Source: an uncultured Burkholderiales bacterium
GTDB taxonomy: Bacteria; Pseudomonadota; Gammaproteobacteria; Burkholderiales; Casimicrobiaceae
NCBI GenBank assembly: GCA_937944385.1
Contig: CALDYQ010000012.1
Location: forward strand, 1-52,195
DNA length: 52,195 nucleotides
Direction of reading: 5' to 3'
Shown here: in pieces, positions 8,738 through 18,081 of the stretch
How the letters are laid out: each line of letters begins with the position of its first letter
How positions within the stretch are numbered: position 1 is the first letter of the stretch
Position numbers and translations under genes: made by a program
The notes under the pieces: model-generated
Database searches by the model: none
What the model was told of the DNA's origin: nothing
Seen by the model: the letters and a program-made list of their open reading frames with translations, nothing else

Positions 8738-10060
8738 CTAGCCTTCGGTGAGCTTGATTTCTACAGTCGCCCGGTCGCGCAGCTCACGCAGCCAGGCTTG
8801 GTAGGCCTCGTCGCCCTTCCGGTCACGGACCGCCTGACGCGCCTGCGCGCGCGTGCGCTCGGCGGTCACGTCCTGCTGCCGCCGTTCGGTGACTTCGATC
8901 AGGTGCCAGCCGAATTGCGTGCGCACCGGCCCCGTGACCTCGCCGGGTTTGGCGGCCTTCATCGCGGCTTCGAATTCGGGCACGGTGTCACCGGGCGAGA
9001 CCCAGCCCAAGTCGCCTCCGCGCGCGGCCGAGGTGTCTTCGCTCGTGGTGCGGGCCACCTCCTCGAAGCGGGCACCGCCCTTGATGCGATCGAGCGCGCG
9101 GTCGATCTTTGCGCGAGCCTCGGACTCGCTCACGAGATCGTTGACGCGGGCGAGGATGTGCCGCGTGCGGTGCTGCTCGACCACCACGCGCTGGTTCTTG
9201 TCACGCTTGTCGACGAGGCGCACGATATGAAAGCCGTTCGCACTGCGCAGCACCTCGCTCGTGCCACCCACCGGCAGCTTGCTCGCCGCCTCGGTGTAGA
9301 GTGGGGGCAGGCGCTCGGCCTCGCGCCAGCCCAGGCTGCCGCCCTGGACAGCATCCGAGGTGTCGGAGAAGACCGCGGCCACCTGGCTGAAGGGCGTGCC
9401 TGCACGCACCTGCCTGAGCGCCTCTTCGGCACGGCGGCGTCGCGCGTCGACTTGCTCGGGTGTGGCCTGTTCCGGGACGAGGACGAGGATGTGCGCGAGC
9501 TGGTACTCGACGCCATCGCCGGCAGCGCGCATGCGGGCCAATTCGGCGTCGATCTCGGCTTCCGAGACCACCACGCGCGAATCGACTTCGCGTTCACGCA
9601 GTCGCGTGAGCACGATCTCGTTGGCGAGCTCGCTCCGGAAGCGTTCGAGCGTGAGTCCGTCATTGCGCAGGGCCTGCACGAACTGCTGCATCGACATGCG
9701 GTTGTCGGCGACGATGCGCTGCAGGGCGGCATTCACCACCTCGTCATCGGCGCGGATGCCGGTCTCGCGGGCGTACTGGAGCTGCACCTTCTCGTTGATC
9801 AAGCGCTCGAGCACCTGCTGATCGAACTCGGCCGCAGGCGGCGGGCGGATGCCCTGCCGTTCGAGCTGCGCGAGCAAGGCGCGGCGCTGCTGGGCGAGTT
9901 CGAACTGCGTGATCACCTCGTCGTTCACCACGGCCACGACACGGTCGACCAAGGTCACGCGCGGAGCGGACTGAGCGTGGACAGCCAGCGGGGCAAGGCC
10001 GCTCAGAGTGAAGGCGGCGAGGGCGGCAAGCGCGGCTGACAGGCGGGAAAGACGGTTCAT
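8738..10060 (-). CDS. surA: Periplasmic chaperone / peptidyl-prolyl isomerase SurA
   Basis: 440 residues from the ATG at 10060; ATG 10078 would add six residues (MDTPPS). I chose 10060 because it overlaps the lptD stop in an ATGA junction; neither start has a clear ribosome site. A signal peptide (about 1-32, ending VHAQS) is followed by the SurA N-terminal domain (VDRVVAVVNDEVITQFEL). Two parvulin domains follow, with HILVLVPEQ and HILARVNDL at their starts and GGSLGW / GGDLGW inside. SurA escorts outer-membrane proteins, including LptD, to the BAM complex. The common partners pdxA and rsmA do not follow it here. Confidence 0.93.
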   Translation of the reverse strand: MNRLSRLSAALAALAAFTLSGLAPLAVHAQSAPRVTLVDRVVAVVNDEVITQFELAQQRRALLAQLERQGIRPPPAAEFDQQVLERLINEKVQLQYARETGIRADDEVVNAALQRIVADNRMSMQQFVQALRNDGLTLERFRSELANEIVLTRLREREVDSRVVVSEAEIDAELARMRAAGDGVEYQLAHILVLVPEQATPEQVDARRRRAEEALRQVRAGTPFSQVAAVFSDTSDAVQGGSLGWREAERLPPLYTEAASKLPVGGTSEVLRSANGFHIVRLVDKRDKNQRVVVEQHRTRHILARVNDLVSESEARAKIDRALDRIKGGARFEEVARTTSEDTSAARGGDLGWVSPGDTVPEFEAAMKAAKPGEVTGPVRTQFGWHLIEVTERRQQDVTAERTRAQARQAVRDRKGDEAYQAWLRELRDRATVEIKLTEG

Positions 10061-12438
10061 TGAAGGGGGGGTGTCCATGGCGTGGTGGGACCGGGCGGCG
10101 AGTCGAGCCGCCGACGGGTCGGATTTTCGTAGAGTTGCGCGTAGCCGGGAATGTTCCGACGCAAGGTGTCGATCGGGCTCGATCCGACCCGGGCGAGGCC
10201 GTTCAGTTCGAGCTGGACGAAGAACGTGTTGTTGATCGTGCGGGTGCCGGTCGCCAGGCGCTGTGCGACGGCGCGCACGACGTAGCAGCAGCCGTCGTAT
10301 TCGACGCCGACCACGCCCTCGGTCAAGCGCCGGTCGGCGAGCGAGTAATTGAATCGGCCGACACCGTACCAGTTGCCGTAGATCGGCCACTGGCCTGACA
10401 CGTCGATCTGCTTGACGCGGATCGGGCCCGAGAGCGTGACCAGCTCGCGGATCGCCCGGTAGTTGATGTTGAGCGTGCGGGCGCGCTCGGGCGTGTAGCG
10501 CAGGCCGAAGGCATGGCGCTCGACGCGGCCGCGGTCGAGGTTCATCTGGCCGCCCGCCTCGACGTAGAGCGCATCGGTCACACGGCCGGAGAGTACGGCG
10601 AGGATATCCGAGGTATTCCGGTCGCGCGGCGTCTCGCCGAGCGTCACGCGCTGTCGGTCGAGGTAGATGCGCTGGCCGAGCGTTGCGGACAGCCGCTCTT
10701 TCTGGCTCGCGGCATCGAACAGCCGCGAGGTGACGGCGAGCGAGACCTGCGTCGTGTCGCCTAGACGGTCGTCGCCGATGTAGCGGTTCTCGCTCCAGAG
10801 CTGCAGCAGGTTGAAGTCGGCGATCGCCGAGTCGAACACCGGCACCGTCGATTGGTCACGGTACGGCACGTGCGTGATCATCACGCGTGGCTCCAGGGTC
10901 TGGCGGAAGCGCTCGCCCAAGAGTTTCACATCGCGATCGAGGCGCAGGCCGGCATCCACGCTGCCGTAGGGCAGGATACGGGTCGTGTTCTCGACGTCAT
11001 CGAACAGGTCGAGCAGCCGATAGCGGCTCGCGTGCAGCGTGAGCCGCGGCACGACGAAGTAGCCCGGCTCGTCGAGTCGCCAGGCGAGCGAGGCCACCGA
11101 GACCAGGCGGTCGCCCGACGGATTGGTGCCATTGGGATACAGAAAGCGCGTGGCGTCGAGCCGGAGCGCGGCCTCGAAGCGCTCGCCCGGCCCGAACTGC
11201 CAGAGCGGCGACAACGCCGAGAACTGGGGCGCGCGGTCATAGGGCGGCAGCACCGGGGCGAACGGGTCCTGCAGCGTCTGGAAACGCAGCATGCGGGCGG
11301 CGAACTGCCACTCGCGCCAGCGATAGCTGAGCGCCGCCTCGCGCGGCAGCGTGGTGATGGCGGTGATCGAGACCCGATCGGACAGATCGGCGAAATGCCG
11401 CGGGTCGCCCACCGCCGTGTAGCGGAGCGCGAGCAGCAGATCGGGCGAGAAGCTCTGGGTGTGCGCGAAATTGAGCGCGCGGCGCGTGAGGCCGGCCACG
11501 CGGTCGTTGGGCAGGATCTCGCCTTCGATTTCGCCAGAGGAGCGACCGAGCAGGCTGTCGGCGATGTAGCGGAATTGGCCGTGGAGCATGAGACCGCGCT
11601 TGGTCATGAGCCGCGGCGTGAGGGTGGCGTCGTAGTTGGGCGCGAGGTTCAGGTAGTACGGCAGCTGGAAATCGAAACCGCGCGCTTCGCTCGTGCCCCA
11701 GGTCGGCGACAGGAAGCCGCTCTTTCGCTCGTTGTCGAGCGGGAAGCTCAGGCGCGGCAGCCAGGCCACGGGCAGGTTGCCGAGATACACCCGGGCATCG
11801 CTCGCCTCGCCCACGCCCTTCGCCTCGTCGATGTCGAGTTGCCCGACCTCGAGCCGCCAGGCCGGGGCGTCGCCGGCGCAGGTGGTGTAGCGCCCGGCGA
11901 GCACGCGATAGCGATCCGGGCCGGTGAATTCGAGCCGCTCCGCACTGCCGCGTCCCTTGTAGAGACCGAGGACGAAGCGCGGTGATGCCATGTAGCCGGT
12001 TTCGGTGCCGATGCCGTAGCGGAGCTCCGGGCCGCTCACCACATCCTGCCACGAGCGGATCAGCACGTTGCCGCGCGCGGTCACCACGTCGTCGACCAGG
12101 TCGTAGCGCATGACGTCGGCGAGGATCTGCTGCGTCGGCGTGCGAACGTCCACGTTGCCGCGCGCTTCCACGAAGGCACCATCGCGGCCGGTGGCTTCGG
12201 CGGCGATGAGTTCGGTCTGGCCACGGCGCGCCGAGCGCTCCGGCGGCCGCAAGCGTGCGAGCGGCCGGCCGCGGTCGTCGCGTGCGCCCGGCTGAGGGGC
12301 GCCTGTGAGGTCGATCCCGCCTGGGGCTTCGGCGCGCGGGTCGGCGCACACGCGCTGGGCGCGTGCTGCGCCGGAGACGATGCTTGCCGCCAGGACGGCG
12401 ACCAGCACGAGCCGGAGCCGAGCGGGTGCAGACAACAT
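10057..12438 (-). CDS. lptD: LPS-assembly outer membrane protein LptD
   Basis: 793 residues, the usual length. A signal peptide (about 1-28) is followed by the OstA/LptA-like jellyroll (about 60-170) and a beta-barrel. The four cysteines needed for the two inter-domain disulfides of LptD are present: Cys31, Cys187 and the Cys717-Cys718 pair. It receives LPS from the LptA bridge and places it in the outer leaflet with LptE. It is the first gene of the minus-strand cluster and is translationally coupled to surA by an ATGA overlap, as expected since SurA helps fold LptD. Confidence 0.95.
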   Translation of the reverse strand: MLSAPARLRLVLVAVLAASIVSGAARAQRVCADPRAEAPGGIDLTGAPQPGARDDRGRPLARLRPPERSARRGQTELIAAEATGRDGAFVEARGNVDVRTPTQQILADVMRYDLVDDVVTARGNVLIRSWQDVVSGPELRYGIGTETGYMASPRFVLGLYKGRGSAERLEFTGPDRYRVLAGRYTTCAGDAPAWRLEVGQLDIDEAKGVGEASDARVYLGNLPVAWLPRLSFPLDNERKSGFLSPTWGTSEARGFDFQLPYYLNLAPNYDATLTPRLMTKRGLMLHGQFRYIADSLLGRSSGEIEGEILPNDRVAGLTRRALNFAHTQSFSPDLLLALRYTAVGDPRHFADLSDRVSITAITTLPREAALSYRWREWQFAARMLRFQTLQDPFAPVLPPYDRAPQFSALSPLWQFGPGERFEAALRLDATRFLYPNGTNPSGDRLVSVASLAWRLDEPGYFVVPRLTLHASRYRLLDLFDDVENTTRILPYGSVDAGLRLDRDVKLLGERFRQTLEPRVMITHVPYRDQSTVPVFDSAIADFNLLQLWSENRYIGDDRLGDTTQVSLAVTSRLFDAASQKERLSATLGQRIYLDRQRVTLGETPRDRNTSDILAVLSGRVTDALYVEAGGQMNLDRGRVERHAFGLRYTPERARTLNINYRAIRELVTLSGPIRVKQIDVSGQWPIYGNWYGVGRFNYSLADRRLTEGVVGVEYDGCCYVVRAVAQRLATGTRTINNTFFVQLELNGLARVGSSPIDTLRRNIPGYAQLYENPTRRRLDSPPGPTTPWTPPLQ

Positions 12439-12600
12439 GCGCTGGAGGCGTCGCAGGGACCCAGCGCCAGGAGACCGAGATCGTGGCTGGGACCCGCTAG
12501 ACTTCGAGGAAAAATCGACTCATCGAGTGTAGCCGACGCCTCGGACGCCTCGAGACTGGCGTGAGCTCTGGTGTCGCGCGCAACGCACCGCTCGTAGAGC

Positions 12601-12631
12601 TTGCTCGAAAAGGGCGCTGTGGCCGCACAAT
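12601..12631 (+). promoter_or_regulatory. Weak sigma-70-like promoter candidate for amgK-murU
   Basis: TTGCTC at 12601 and CACAAT at 12626 are 19 bases apart in the 241-base divergent region between lptD and amgK. The spacing is long and the match modest. I see no clear sigma-E-type promoter for lptD, and nothing else in 12439-12679. Confidence 0.22.
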
Positions 12632-12679
12632 CGCTTCGGATACCCGAACCGACGCGGTGCCTGCAGACGGCGTCCGACG

Positions 12680-13759
12680 ATGGCCTCGCATCCCCACCCC
12701 GCATCCCTCATGCAACGAACCGATTGCGCGCCGCCCGGTGCCGACCCCCGCCTTGATGCCCTCACCGACTGGCTCGAGCGCGAGACCCCCGGGCGCTGGA
12801 TCGAGATTGCGCCCGCTTCGGCGGATGCGAGCTTTCGCCGTTACTTCAGGGTGCGAGCGATCGACGGCCGAACTGCGGTGGCGATGGATGCGCCCCCGCC
12901 CAACGAAGACGTGCGTCCCTTCCTGCGCGTCAACGAGATCCTCGCCGGTGCCGGGCTGCATGCCCCGAGCGTCGAGGCGAAGGCGGTCGAGGCGGGCTTT
13001 CTGCTGCTCGAGGATCTCGGCCGCGAGACTTACCTGCAAGCGTTCAAGCGGCTCGATGCACTCGCCATCGACGGCCTGATGCGTGATGCGATCGCCGCGC
13101 TCGTCCGGCTCCAGCAGGTGCCGCTCGCCTCGCTCGGCGACGCCTTCCCGCGCTACGACACGGCGCTTCTCGAGCGTGAGCTCGATCTCTTCCCCGAGTG
13201 GTATGTCGCACGGCATCGCGGCTACAGGCTCACCGATGACGAGCGGAACACGCTGGCCCGGACCGAGGCGCTGCTCGTCGCCTTCGCCAGCGCGCAGCCG
13301 CAGGTGCTCGTGCATCGGGACTACATGCCGCGCAACCTGATGCTTTGTGAAGTCGGCAATCCGGGCGTGCTCGATCATCAGGATGCGGTTGTCGGACCGA
13401 TCAGCTACGACATCGCGGCGCTTTTGCGCGACGCCTTCCATTCGTGGGATGAAGAACAGGTCATCGACTGGACCGTGCGGTACTGGGAGGCCGCGAGGAA
13501 GGCTGCGCTGCCCGTGCCGGCCGATTTCGGCGCGTTCTGGCGGGACGTGGAGTGGATGGGCCTGCAGCGGCACTTGAAGGTGCTCGGCATCTTCGCACGC
13601 ATCAACTACCGCGACGGCAAGCCGCACTACCTCGCCGATGCGCCGCGCTTCATCGGCTATGTGCGTAGAACCGCCGAGCGCTATGAAGCGTTTGCGCCGC
13701 TCGGCCGACTGATCGACCGGATCGAGGGCAGGGAGGCCCACGTTGGCTACACCTTCTGA
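12680..13759 (+). CDS. amgK: N-acetylmuramate/N-acetylglucosamine kinase AmgK
   Basis: 359 residues of the aminoglycoside phosphotransferase fold. The catalytic loop is HRDYMPRNLM (His212, Asp214, Asn219) and the metal motif is LDHQD (Asp232/Asp235). The N-terminal ASADASFRRYFRV is characteristic. AmgK phosphorylates the anomeric carbon of MurNAc, the first step in the cell-wall recycling route that bypasses de novo UDP-MurNAc synthesis and hence fosfomycin. murU follows 7 bases after its stop, and lptD is divergent, the order known from Pseudomonas. ATG 12710 is an alternative start giving 349 residues. Confidence 0.9.
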   Translation: MASHPHPASLMQRTDCAPPGADPRLDALTDWLERETPGRWIEIAPASADASFRRYFRVRAIDGRTAVAMDAPPPNEDVRPFLRVNEILAGAGLHAPSVEAKAVEAGFLLLEDLGRETYLQAFKRLDALAIDGLMRDAIAALVRLQQVPLASLGDAFPRYDTALLERELDLFPEWYVARHRGYRLTDDERNTLARTEALLVAFASAQPQVLVHRDYMPRNLMLCEVGNPGVLDHQDAVVGPISYDIAALLRDAFHSWDEEQVIDWTVRYWEAARKAALPVPADFGAFWRDVEWMGLQRHLKVLGIFARINYRDGKPHYLADAPRFIGYVRRTAERYEAFAPLGRLIDRIEGREAHVGYTF

Positions 13760-13766
13760 AGGTGCG

Positions 13767-14474
13767 ATGCCCACCGCGATGATCCTCGCTGCCGGGCGCG
13801 GCGAGCGCATGCGGCCGCTCACCGAACAGACGCCCAAACCCCTGATTCGGGCAGCCGGACGGCCCCTGATCGAGCATCATCTGGTCAAGCTCGTGGCGGC
13901 GGGAATTCGTCACGTCGTGATCAACGTGAGCTATCGCGCCGAGCAGATCATCGCCGCGCTCGGTGACGGCGCACGGTTCGGCTGCGAGATCGCGTATTCG
14001 GTCGAGCCCGCACCGCTTGAATCCGGCGGCGGCGTGGCCACGGCTTCCCCGCTGTTCCGCTCGGAGGCGGTGCTCCTCGTGAGCGCCGACATCTGGAGCG
14101 ACTTCGATTACCGGAGGCTCGTGGCGCGCGCCCGCGTCGTGGCCGAGGGTGCGGTCGACGCACATTTCGTGCTCGTGCCCCGCTCGGCAGAGGCGCCCGG
14201 CGGCGAGTTCTCGCTCGCAGACGGTCGCGTGACCGAGGGCGAGCCACGCCACACGCTCGCGAACCTCTCGGTGCTCGCCTGCCGAGAAATCGCGGCCTGG
14301 CCTCGCGGCGCAGCGTTCCGGCTCTATCCCGACTACCGCCGCTGGGTCGCCGCCGGGCGCGCCTCCGGCGAACTTCACTTGGGGGAGTGGATCAATGTCA
14401 CCACGCCCCACGATGTCGAAACGCTGAATCTGCGGCACTCTCCTGCGCTCGTTCGCGGGGGAGGCGACGCTTGA
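13767..14474 (+). CDS. murU: N-acetylmuramate alpha-1-phosphate uridylyltransferase MurU
   Basis: 235 residues from ATG 13767, which has GAAGG four bases upstream and begins just after the amgK stop. A TTG at 13743 would add eight residues but overlap amgK. The nucleotidyltransferase signature LAAGRGERMRPLTEQTPKP is at residues 7-25, and the lysine of the PK pair is conserved. MurU makes UDP-MurNAc from MurNAc-1-P supplied by AmgK. The sugar-phosphate nucleotidyltransferase fold is shared with other enzymes, but the neighbour fixes the assignment. Confidence 0.9.
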   Translation: MPTAMILAAGRGERMRPLTEQTPKPLIRAAGRPLIEHHLVKLVAAGIRHVVINVSYRAEQIIAALGDGARFGCEIAYSVEPAPLESGGGVATASPLFRSEAVLLVSADIWSDFDYRRLVARARVVAEGAVDAHFVLVPRSAEAPGGEFSLADGRVTEGEPRHTLANLSVLACREIAAWPRGAAFRLYPDYRRWVAAGRASGELHLGEWINVTTPHDVETLNLRHSPALVRGGGDA

Positions 14475-14493
14475 GGCACCTTTCTATTCGCCC

Positions 14494-16569
14494 ATGACCG
14501 ACGCCACGAACCCTCTCCTCGCCACCGATGCCCTGCCCGATTTCGCTCGGGTCACGCCAGAACACGTCGCCCCCGCGATCGATCATCTGCTCGCAGAGGG
14601 GCGCGCTGCCATCGCCCGCGCTGCCGCGGTCGAAGCGCCGACTTGGCAGAACGTGGTCGAGCCGATCGCGCGGGCCAACGAGCGACTCGGGCGCGTGTTC
14701 GGCGCCGTCGGGCACCTCAACTCGGTGGTGAGCTCGCCCGCCTTGCGCGACGCCTACAACGCCGCGCTCGAGAAGGTGACGGCCTACTACACCGAACTCG
14801 GGCTCAATCGCGCGCTGTACGAGCGCTATCGTGCGATCGCGGAGCAGCCGAGCGGCCTCACGCCGCTCGAGCGGCGTCTTCTCGCGCTCGAGCTCCGTGA
14901 TTTCCGGCTCTCCGGGATCGATCTCGAGGGGGCGGATCGCGAGCGCTTCCATGCGATCAACGAAGCACTGGCCCGCGCCTCAGCGCGTTTTTCGGACAAC
15001 GTGCTCGATGCGGTGAACGCGTGGACGCTCGATGTCCCAGTGGCTGAACTCGCGGGCGTGCCGCCGGACGTGCAGGCGGCGGCCGTCGAGCGCGCGCGCG
15101 CTGCCGGGCTCGCCGAGGGCATGGCCCGGCTCACGCTGCAAGCCCCTTGCTACACGCCGGTGATGCAGTACGCCGAGTCACGATCGCTGCGTGAACGGAT
15201 GTACCGCGGCTACGTCACGCGGGCGAGTGCCGAGGGCGATCCGCGCTTCGACAACGGCCCGCTGATGGAAGAGATCCTGCGCCTGAGACAGGAAGAAGCG
15301 CGACTGCTCGGCTACCCGGACTTTGCCGCCCTCTCGCTTGTGCCCAAGATGGCGGAGCGTCCCGAGCAGGTGCTCGCCTTCCTGCGCGACATGGCTGCAC
15401 GCGCCCGGCCGTATGCCGAGCGCGACCTCGCAGAGCTTACTGCGTTCGCGCGCGAGAGGCTTGGGCTCGATCGACTCGAAGCCTGGGATTTGTCATGGGC
15501 CTCCGAAAAGCTCCGTCTCTCGCGCTACGCACTGAGCGAGGAGGCTCTTCGCCAGTACTTTCCGGAAGACGCCGTGCTCGCTGGCCTTTGGCGCGTGATC
15601 GAGTCACTCTTCGGTGTGCGCATCGTGCCGGCCGAGCCGCCCGCAGGGCGCTGGCACCCCGATGTGCGCTATTTCCGCGTCGAGTCGGCGCGGGTGGACG
15701 ACACTGGGGAGCCCTCGCTCGTCGGCGAGTTCTATCTCGACCTCTACGCCCGGGCCGACAAGCAGGGTGGCGCGTGGGCGGACACGGCACGCACGCGCAT
15801 GCTCGCGCGCGGCGTCGACAGCGAACGGCTGGCCACCCCGATCGCCTTTCTCACCTGCAACTTCCCGGCACCGGTCGGCGGCCGACCCGCGCTTTTTTCG
15901 CATGATGACGTAATCACGCTCTTTCACGAATTCGGTCACGGCCTGCATCTCCTCTTGACCGAGGTGGATCTCTACGGGCTCTCTGGCTTCGGTCACGTCG
16001 AATGGGATGCGGTCGAACTGCCCAGTCAATTCATGGAGAACTACTGCTGGGAGTGGGAGGTCCTCCGGCACATGACGCGACACGTCGACACCGGCGAGCC
16101 GCTGCCGCGAGAACTGTTCGATCGCATGATCGCGGCGAAGAACTTCCAGGTGGGCCTCACGACCCTCCGGCAGCTGGAGTTCGCGCTCTTCGACATGGAA
16201 TTGCATCGCGCGACCGAGCCGCTCGACTGCGCTGCAATCCTCCGCCTGCTCGAACGCGTACGCGACGAGGTGGCCGTCGTCCGCCCGCCCGCGTGGGGGC
16301 GAATGCCGTGGTCGTTCAGCCACATCTTCGCCGGCGGCTACGCCGCAGGCTATTACAGCTACAAATGGGCCGAGGTGCTCTCGGCCGACGCTTACGCGCG
16401 GTTCGAGGAAGAGGGTGTGCTCTCGCCCAAGGCGGGGGCCGACTTCCGGCGCGAGGTGCTTGCTCGCGGCGGCAGCCGGGACGCGATCGAGAACTTCGTC
16501 GCCTTCCGGGGACGGCCGCCTTCCATCGACGCGCTTTTGCGGCACAATGGAATGACTGGTTTGCAATGA
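14494..16569 (+). CDS. prlC: Oligopeptidase A (M3 family metallopeptidase)
   Basis: 691 residues, typical of PrlC/OpdA, a cytoplasmic zinc endopeptidase that degrades short peptides including cleaved signal peptides. The zinc motif FHEFGHGLH is at about residue 478, and the third ligand is in ELPSQFMENY-like sequence about 30 residues later. The C-terminal FAGGYAAGYYSYKWAEVLSADAY is the family's conserved block around the substrate Tyr residues. It follows murU by 19 bases on the same strand and may be cotranscribed. Confidence 0.93.
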   Translation: MTDATNPLLATDALPDFARVTPEHVAPAIDHLLAEGRAAIARAAAVEAPTWQNVVEPIARANERLGRVFGAVGHLNSVVSSPALRDAYNAALEKVTAYYTELGLNRALYERYRAIAEQPSGLTPLERRLLALELRDFRLSGIDLEGADRERFHAINEALARASARFSDNVLDAVNAWTLDVPVAELAGVPPDVQAAAVERARAAGLAEGMARLTLQAPCYTPVMQYAESRSLRERMYRGYVTRASAEGDPRFDNGPLMEEILRLRQEEARLLGYPDFAALSLVPKMAERPEQVLAFLRDMAARARPYAERDLAELTAFARERLGLDRLEAWDLSWASEKLRLSRYALSEEALRQYFPEDAVLAGLWRVIESLFGVRIVPAEPPAGRWHPDVRYFRVESARVDDTGEPSLVGEFYLDLYARADKQGGAWADTARTRMLARGVDSERLATPIAFLTCNFPAPVGGRPALFSHDDVITLFHEFGHGLHLLLTEVDLYGLSGFGHVEWDAVELPSQFMENYCWEWEVLRHMTRHVDTGEPLPRELFDRMIAAKNFQVGLTTLRQLEFALFDMELHRATEPLDCAAILRLLERVRDEVAVVRPPAWGRMPWSFSHIFAGGYAAGYYSYKWAEVLSADAYARFEEEGVLSPKAGADFRREVLARGGSRDAIENFVAFRGRPPSIDALLRHNGMTGLQ

Positions 16570-16621
16570 CATCGACATGACGCGGGGTATTTCGACACTG
16601 CGTCGGTGAGGAGTGCTGCTC

Positions 16622-17230
16622 GTGGCCCCTTTTTCAGCTTTCTCCCGAAGTCCGCTCGCCCTGAGCGCTGTCGCGCTCGGCGTCCTGATGCTTTCGCCGC
16701 TCGCCGCTCAGACGGTGTATCGCTACATCGACGCCAACGGCCGGGTCGTCTTCTCCGACCAACCGCCGCCCCCCGGTGCGAAGAACGTGAGCGAGCGCGA
16801 CGTTCGCGGCAACGTCATTCAGAACAACCCCGAGTCGCTTGCAACACAGGCCGCCTCGAAAAAAAGCCCGGTCACGCTCTACATCTCCGAGTGCGGCGAG
16901 CCCTGCGACCAGGCGCGCAAATTCATCAATGCGCGCGGCGTGCCGCACACGTTGGTCGATCCGACCCGGACCGCAGAACTCAACAAGCGTTTCAAAGAAG
17001 AAACGGCCGGCAACACAGTCCCCGCGATCAAGATTGGTGATCGCGTCCTGCGCGGCTTCAGCGAAAGCACCTGGTCGAGCGCGCTCGATCAGGCCGGTTA
17101 CCCGCGCACGCCGTCATTCGGCCCCACCCGCGTGACCGAGGACCGCCGCGGGCTCGAGGAGAAGAAGCCGGAGGATGCGGCCGCGCCGTCGGCAGCAGCG
17201 GCAACTGGGGGCGAGGCCTCGAAGAAGTGA
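16622..17230 (+). CDS. DUF4124 / glutaredoxin-like exported protein
   Basis: 202 residues from GTG 16622, eight bases after GAGGAG; the GTG at 16613 overlaps that ribosome site and is less likely. A signal peptide (about 1-31) precedes a DUF4124 domain (QTVYRYIDANGRVVFSDQPPPP). A glutaredoxin-like domain (about 80-160) follows, with cis-Pro in NTVPAIKIGDRVLRGF. The expected CxxC is replaced by CGEPC, that is Cys-x3-Cys. The C-terminal tail is Lys/Glu/Ala-rich. It probably acts in the periplasm on thiols, but the redox partner is unknown. Related two-domain proteins are common in Burkholderiales. Confidence 0.8.
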   Translation: MAPFSAFSRSPLALSAVALGVLMLSPLAAQTVYRYIDANGRVVFSDQPPPPGAKNVSERDVRGNVIQNNPESLATQAASKKSPVTLYISECGEPCDQARKFINARGVPHTLVDPTRTAELNKRFKEETAGNTVPAIKIGDRVLRGFSESTWSSALDQAGYPRTPSFGPTRVTEDRRGLEEKKPEDAAAPSAAAATGGEASKK

Positions 17231-17273
17231 GCCGTCCTCCGGTTCGTGGGGTACGCGGTCGGACGATCGCGCG

Positions 17274-18071
17274 ATGGTTTGCTGCGTGAAAGTCACCACC
17301 TGGAACGTCAACAGCCTCGCCACGCGGCAGGCGCGGGTCGAGCGCTGGCTTGCGCGCGAGCACAGTGACGTGCTCTGCCTGCAGGAAATCAAGATGGAGA
17401 GCGAGCGCTTTCCGCACCAAGCCTTCGCCGCGCTTGGCTATCGCGCCGTCGTGGCCGGGCAGAAAACCTACAACGGGGTGGCCATCCTCGCCCGCGTGAC
17501 ACTGCCTGAGCCGCGGGATGTCCAGGTCGGGATTCCGGGCTTCGACGATGCGCAGCAACGGGCGATCGCGGCAACCTACGGCGATCTCCGTGTAGTGAAT
17601 CTCTACGTCGTCAATGGCCAGTCGGTCGGCAGCGAAAAGTTCGCCTACAAACTCGCCTGGCTCGAAGCGGCCACGGCCTGGCTCGCCACCGAACGGGCGC
17701 GCCATGAGCGGCTCGTCGTCGTGGGGGATTTCAATATCGCCCCGACCGATGAAGATGTGCATGACCCCGCGGCCTGGACCGGACAGGTGCTGTGCACCGA
17801 CGAGGAACGCGCCTTCTTCCGCCGCTGGCTCGATCTCGGTCTGGTCGACACGTTCCGTCGCTTTCCGCAACCCGCCAAGACGTTCAGCTGGTGGGATTAC
17901 CGCAATCTCGCGTTCCCAAAGAACCTCGGCCTACGCATCGATCATGTCCTCGCCTCGAACCCGTTGGCGGAGCGTTGCACCGGCGTGGTCATCGACCGCG
18001 ACGAGAGGAAGGGCAAGGGAGAGGACAAGCCGTCCGACCATGCGCCGGTGACGGCGACCTTTACGTTCTGA
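17274..18071 (+). CDS. xth: Exodeoxyribonuclease III
   Basis: 265 residues from ATG 17274; GTG 17286 is an alternative that gives the common VKVTTWNVNS start. The frame runs back to 17175, but those residues are low-complexity and overlap the previous gene. Family motifs are in order: WNVNSLATR, LCLQEIKMES (metal Glu), YNGVAIL, VVGDFNIAPTDEDVHD, and KPSDHAPVTATF with the catalytic His. It is the Mg-dependent AP endonuclease and 3' exonuclease of base-excision repair. It starts 43 bases after the glutaredoxin-like gene. Confidence 0.93.
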   Translation: MVCCVKVTTWNVNSLATRQARVERWLAREHSDVLCLQEIKMESERFPHQAFAALGYRAVVAGQKTYNGVAILARVTLPEPRDVQVGIPGFDDAQQRAIAATYGDLRVVNLYVVNGQSVGSEKFAYKLAWLEAATAWLATERARHERLVVVGDFNIAPTDEDVHDPAAWTGQVLCTDEERAFFRRWLDLGLVDTFRRFPQPAKTFSWWDYRNLAFPKNLGLRIDHVLASNPLAERCTGVVIDRDERKGKGEDKPSDHAPVTATFTF

Positions 18072-18081
18072 GCACCGATCG

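Noticed and set aside
12497-13837. Minus-strand open frame (446 codons) opposite amgK that also crosses the lptD promoter region
   Set aside because: No recognisable domain; amgK has full kinase motifs on the other strand.
12680-14474. amgK-murU beside lptD as a new system
   Set aside because: This recycling pair and its position are already described in Pseudomonas and relatives.
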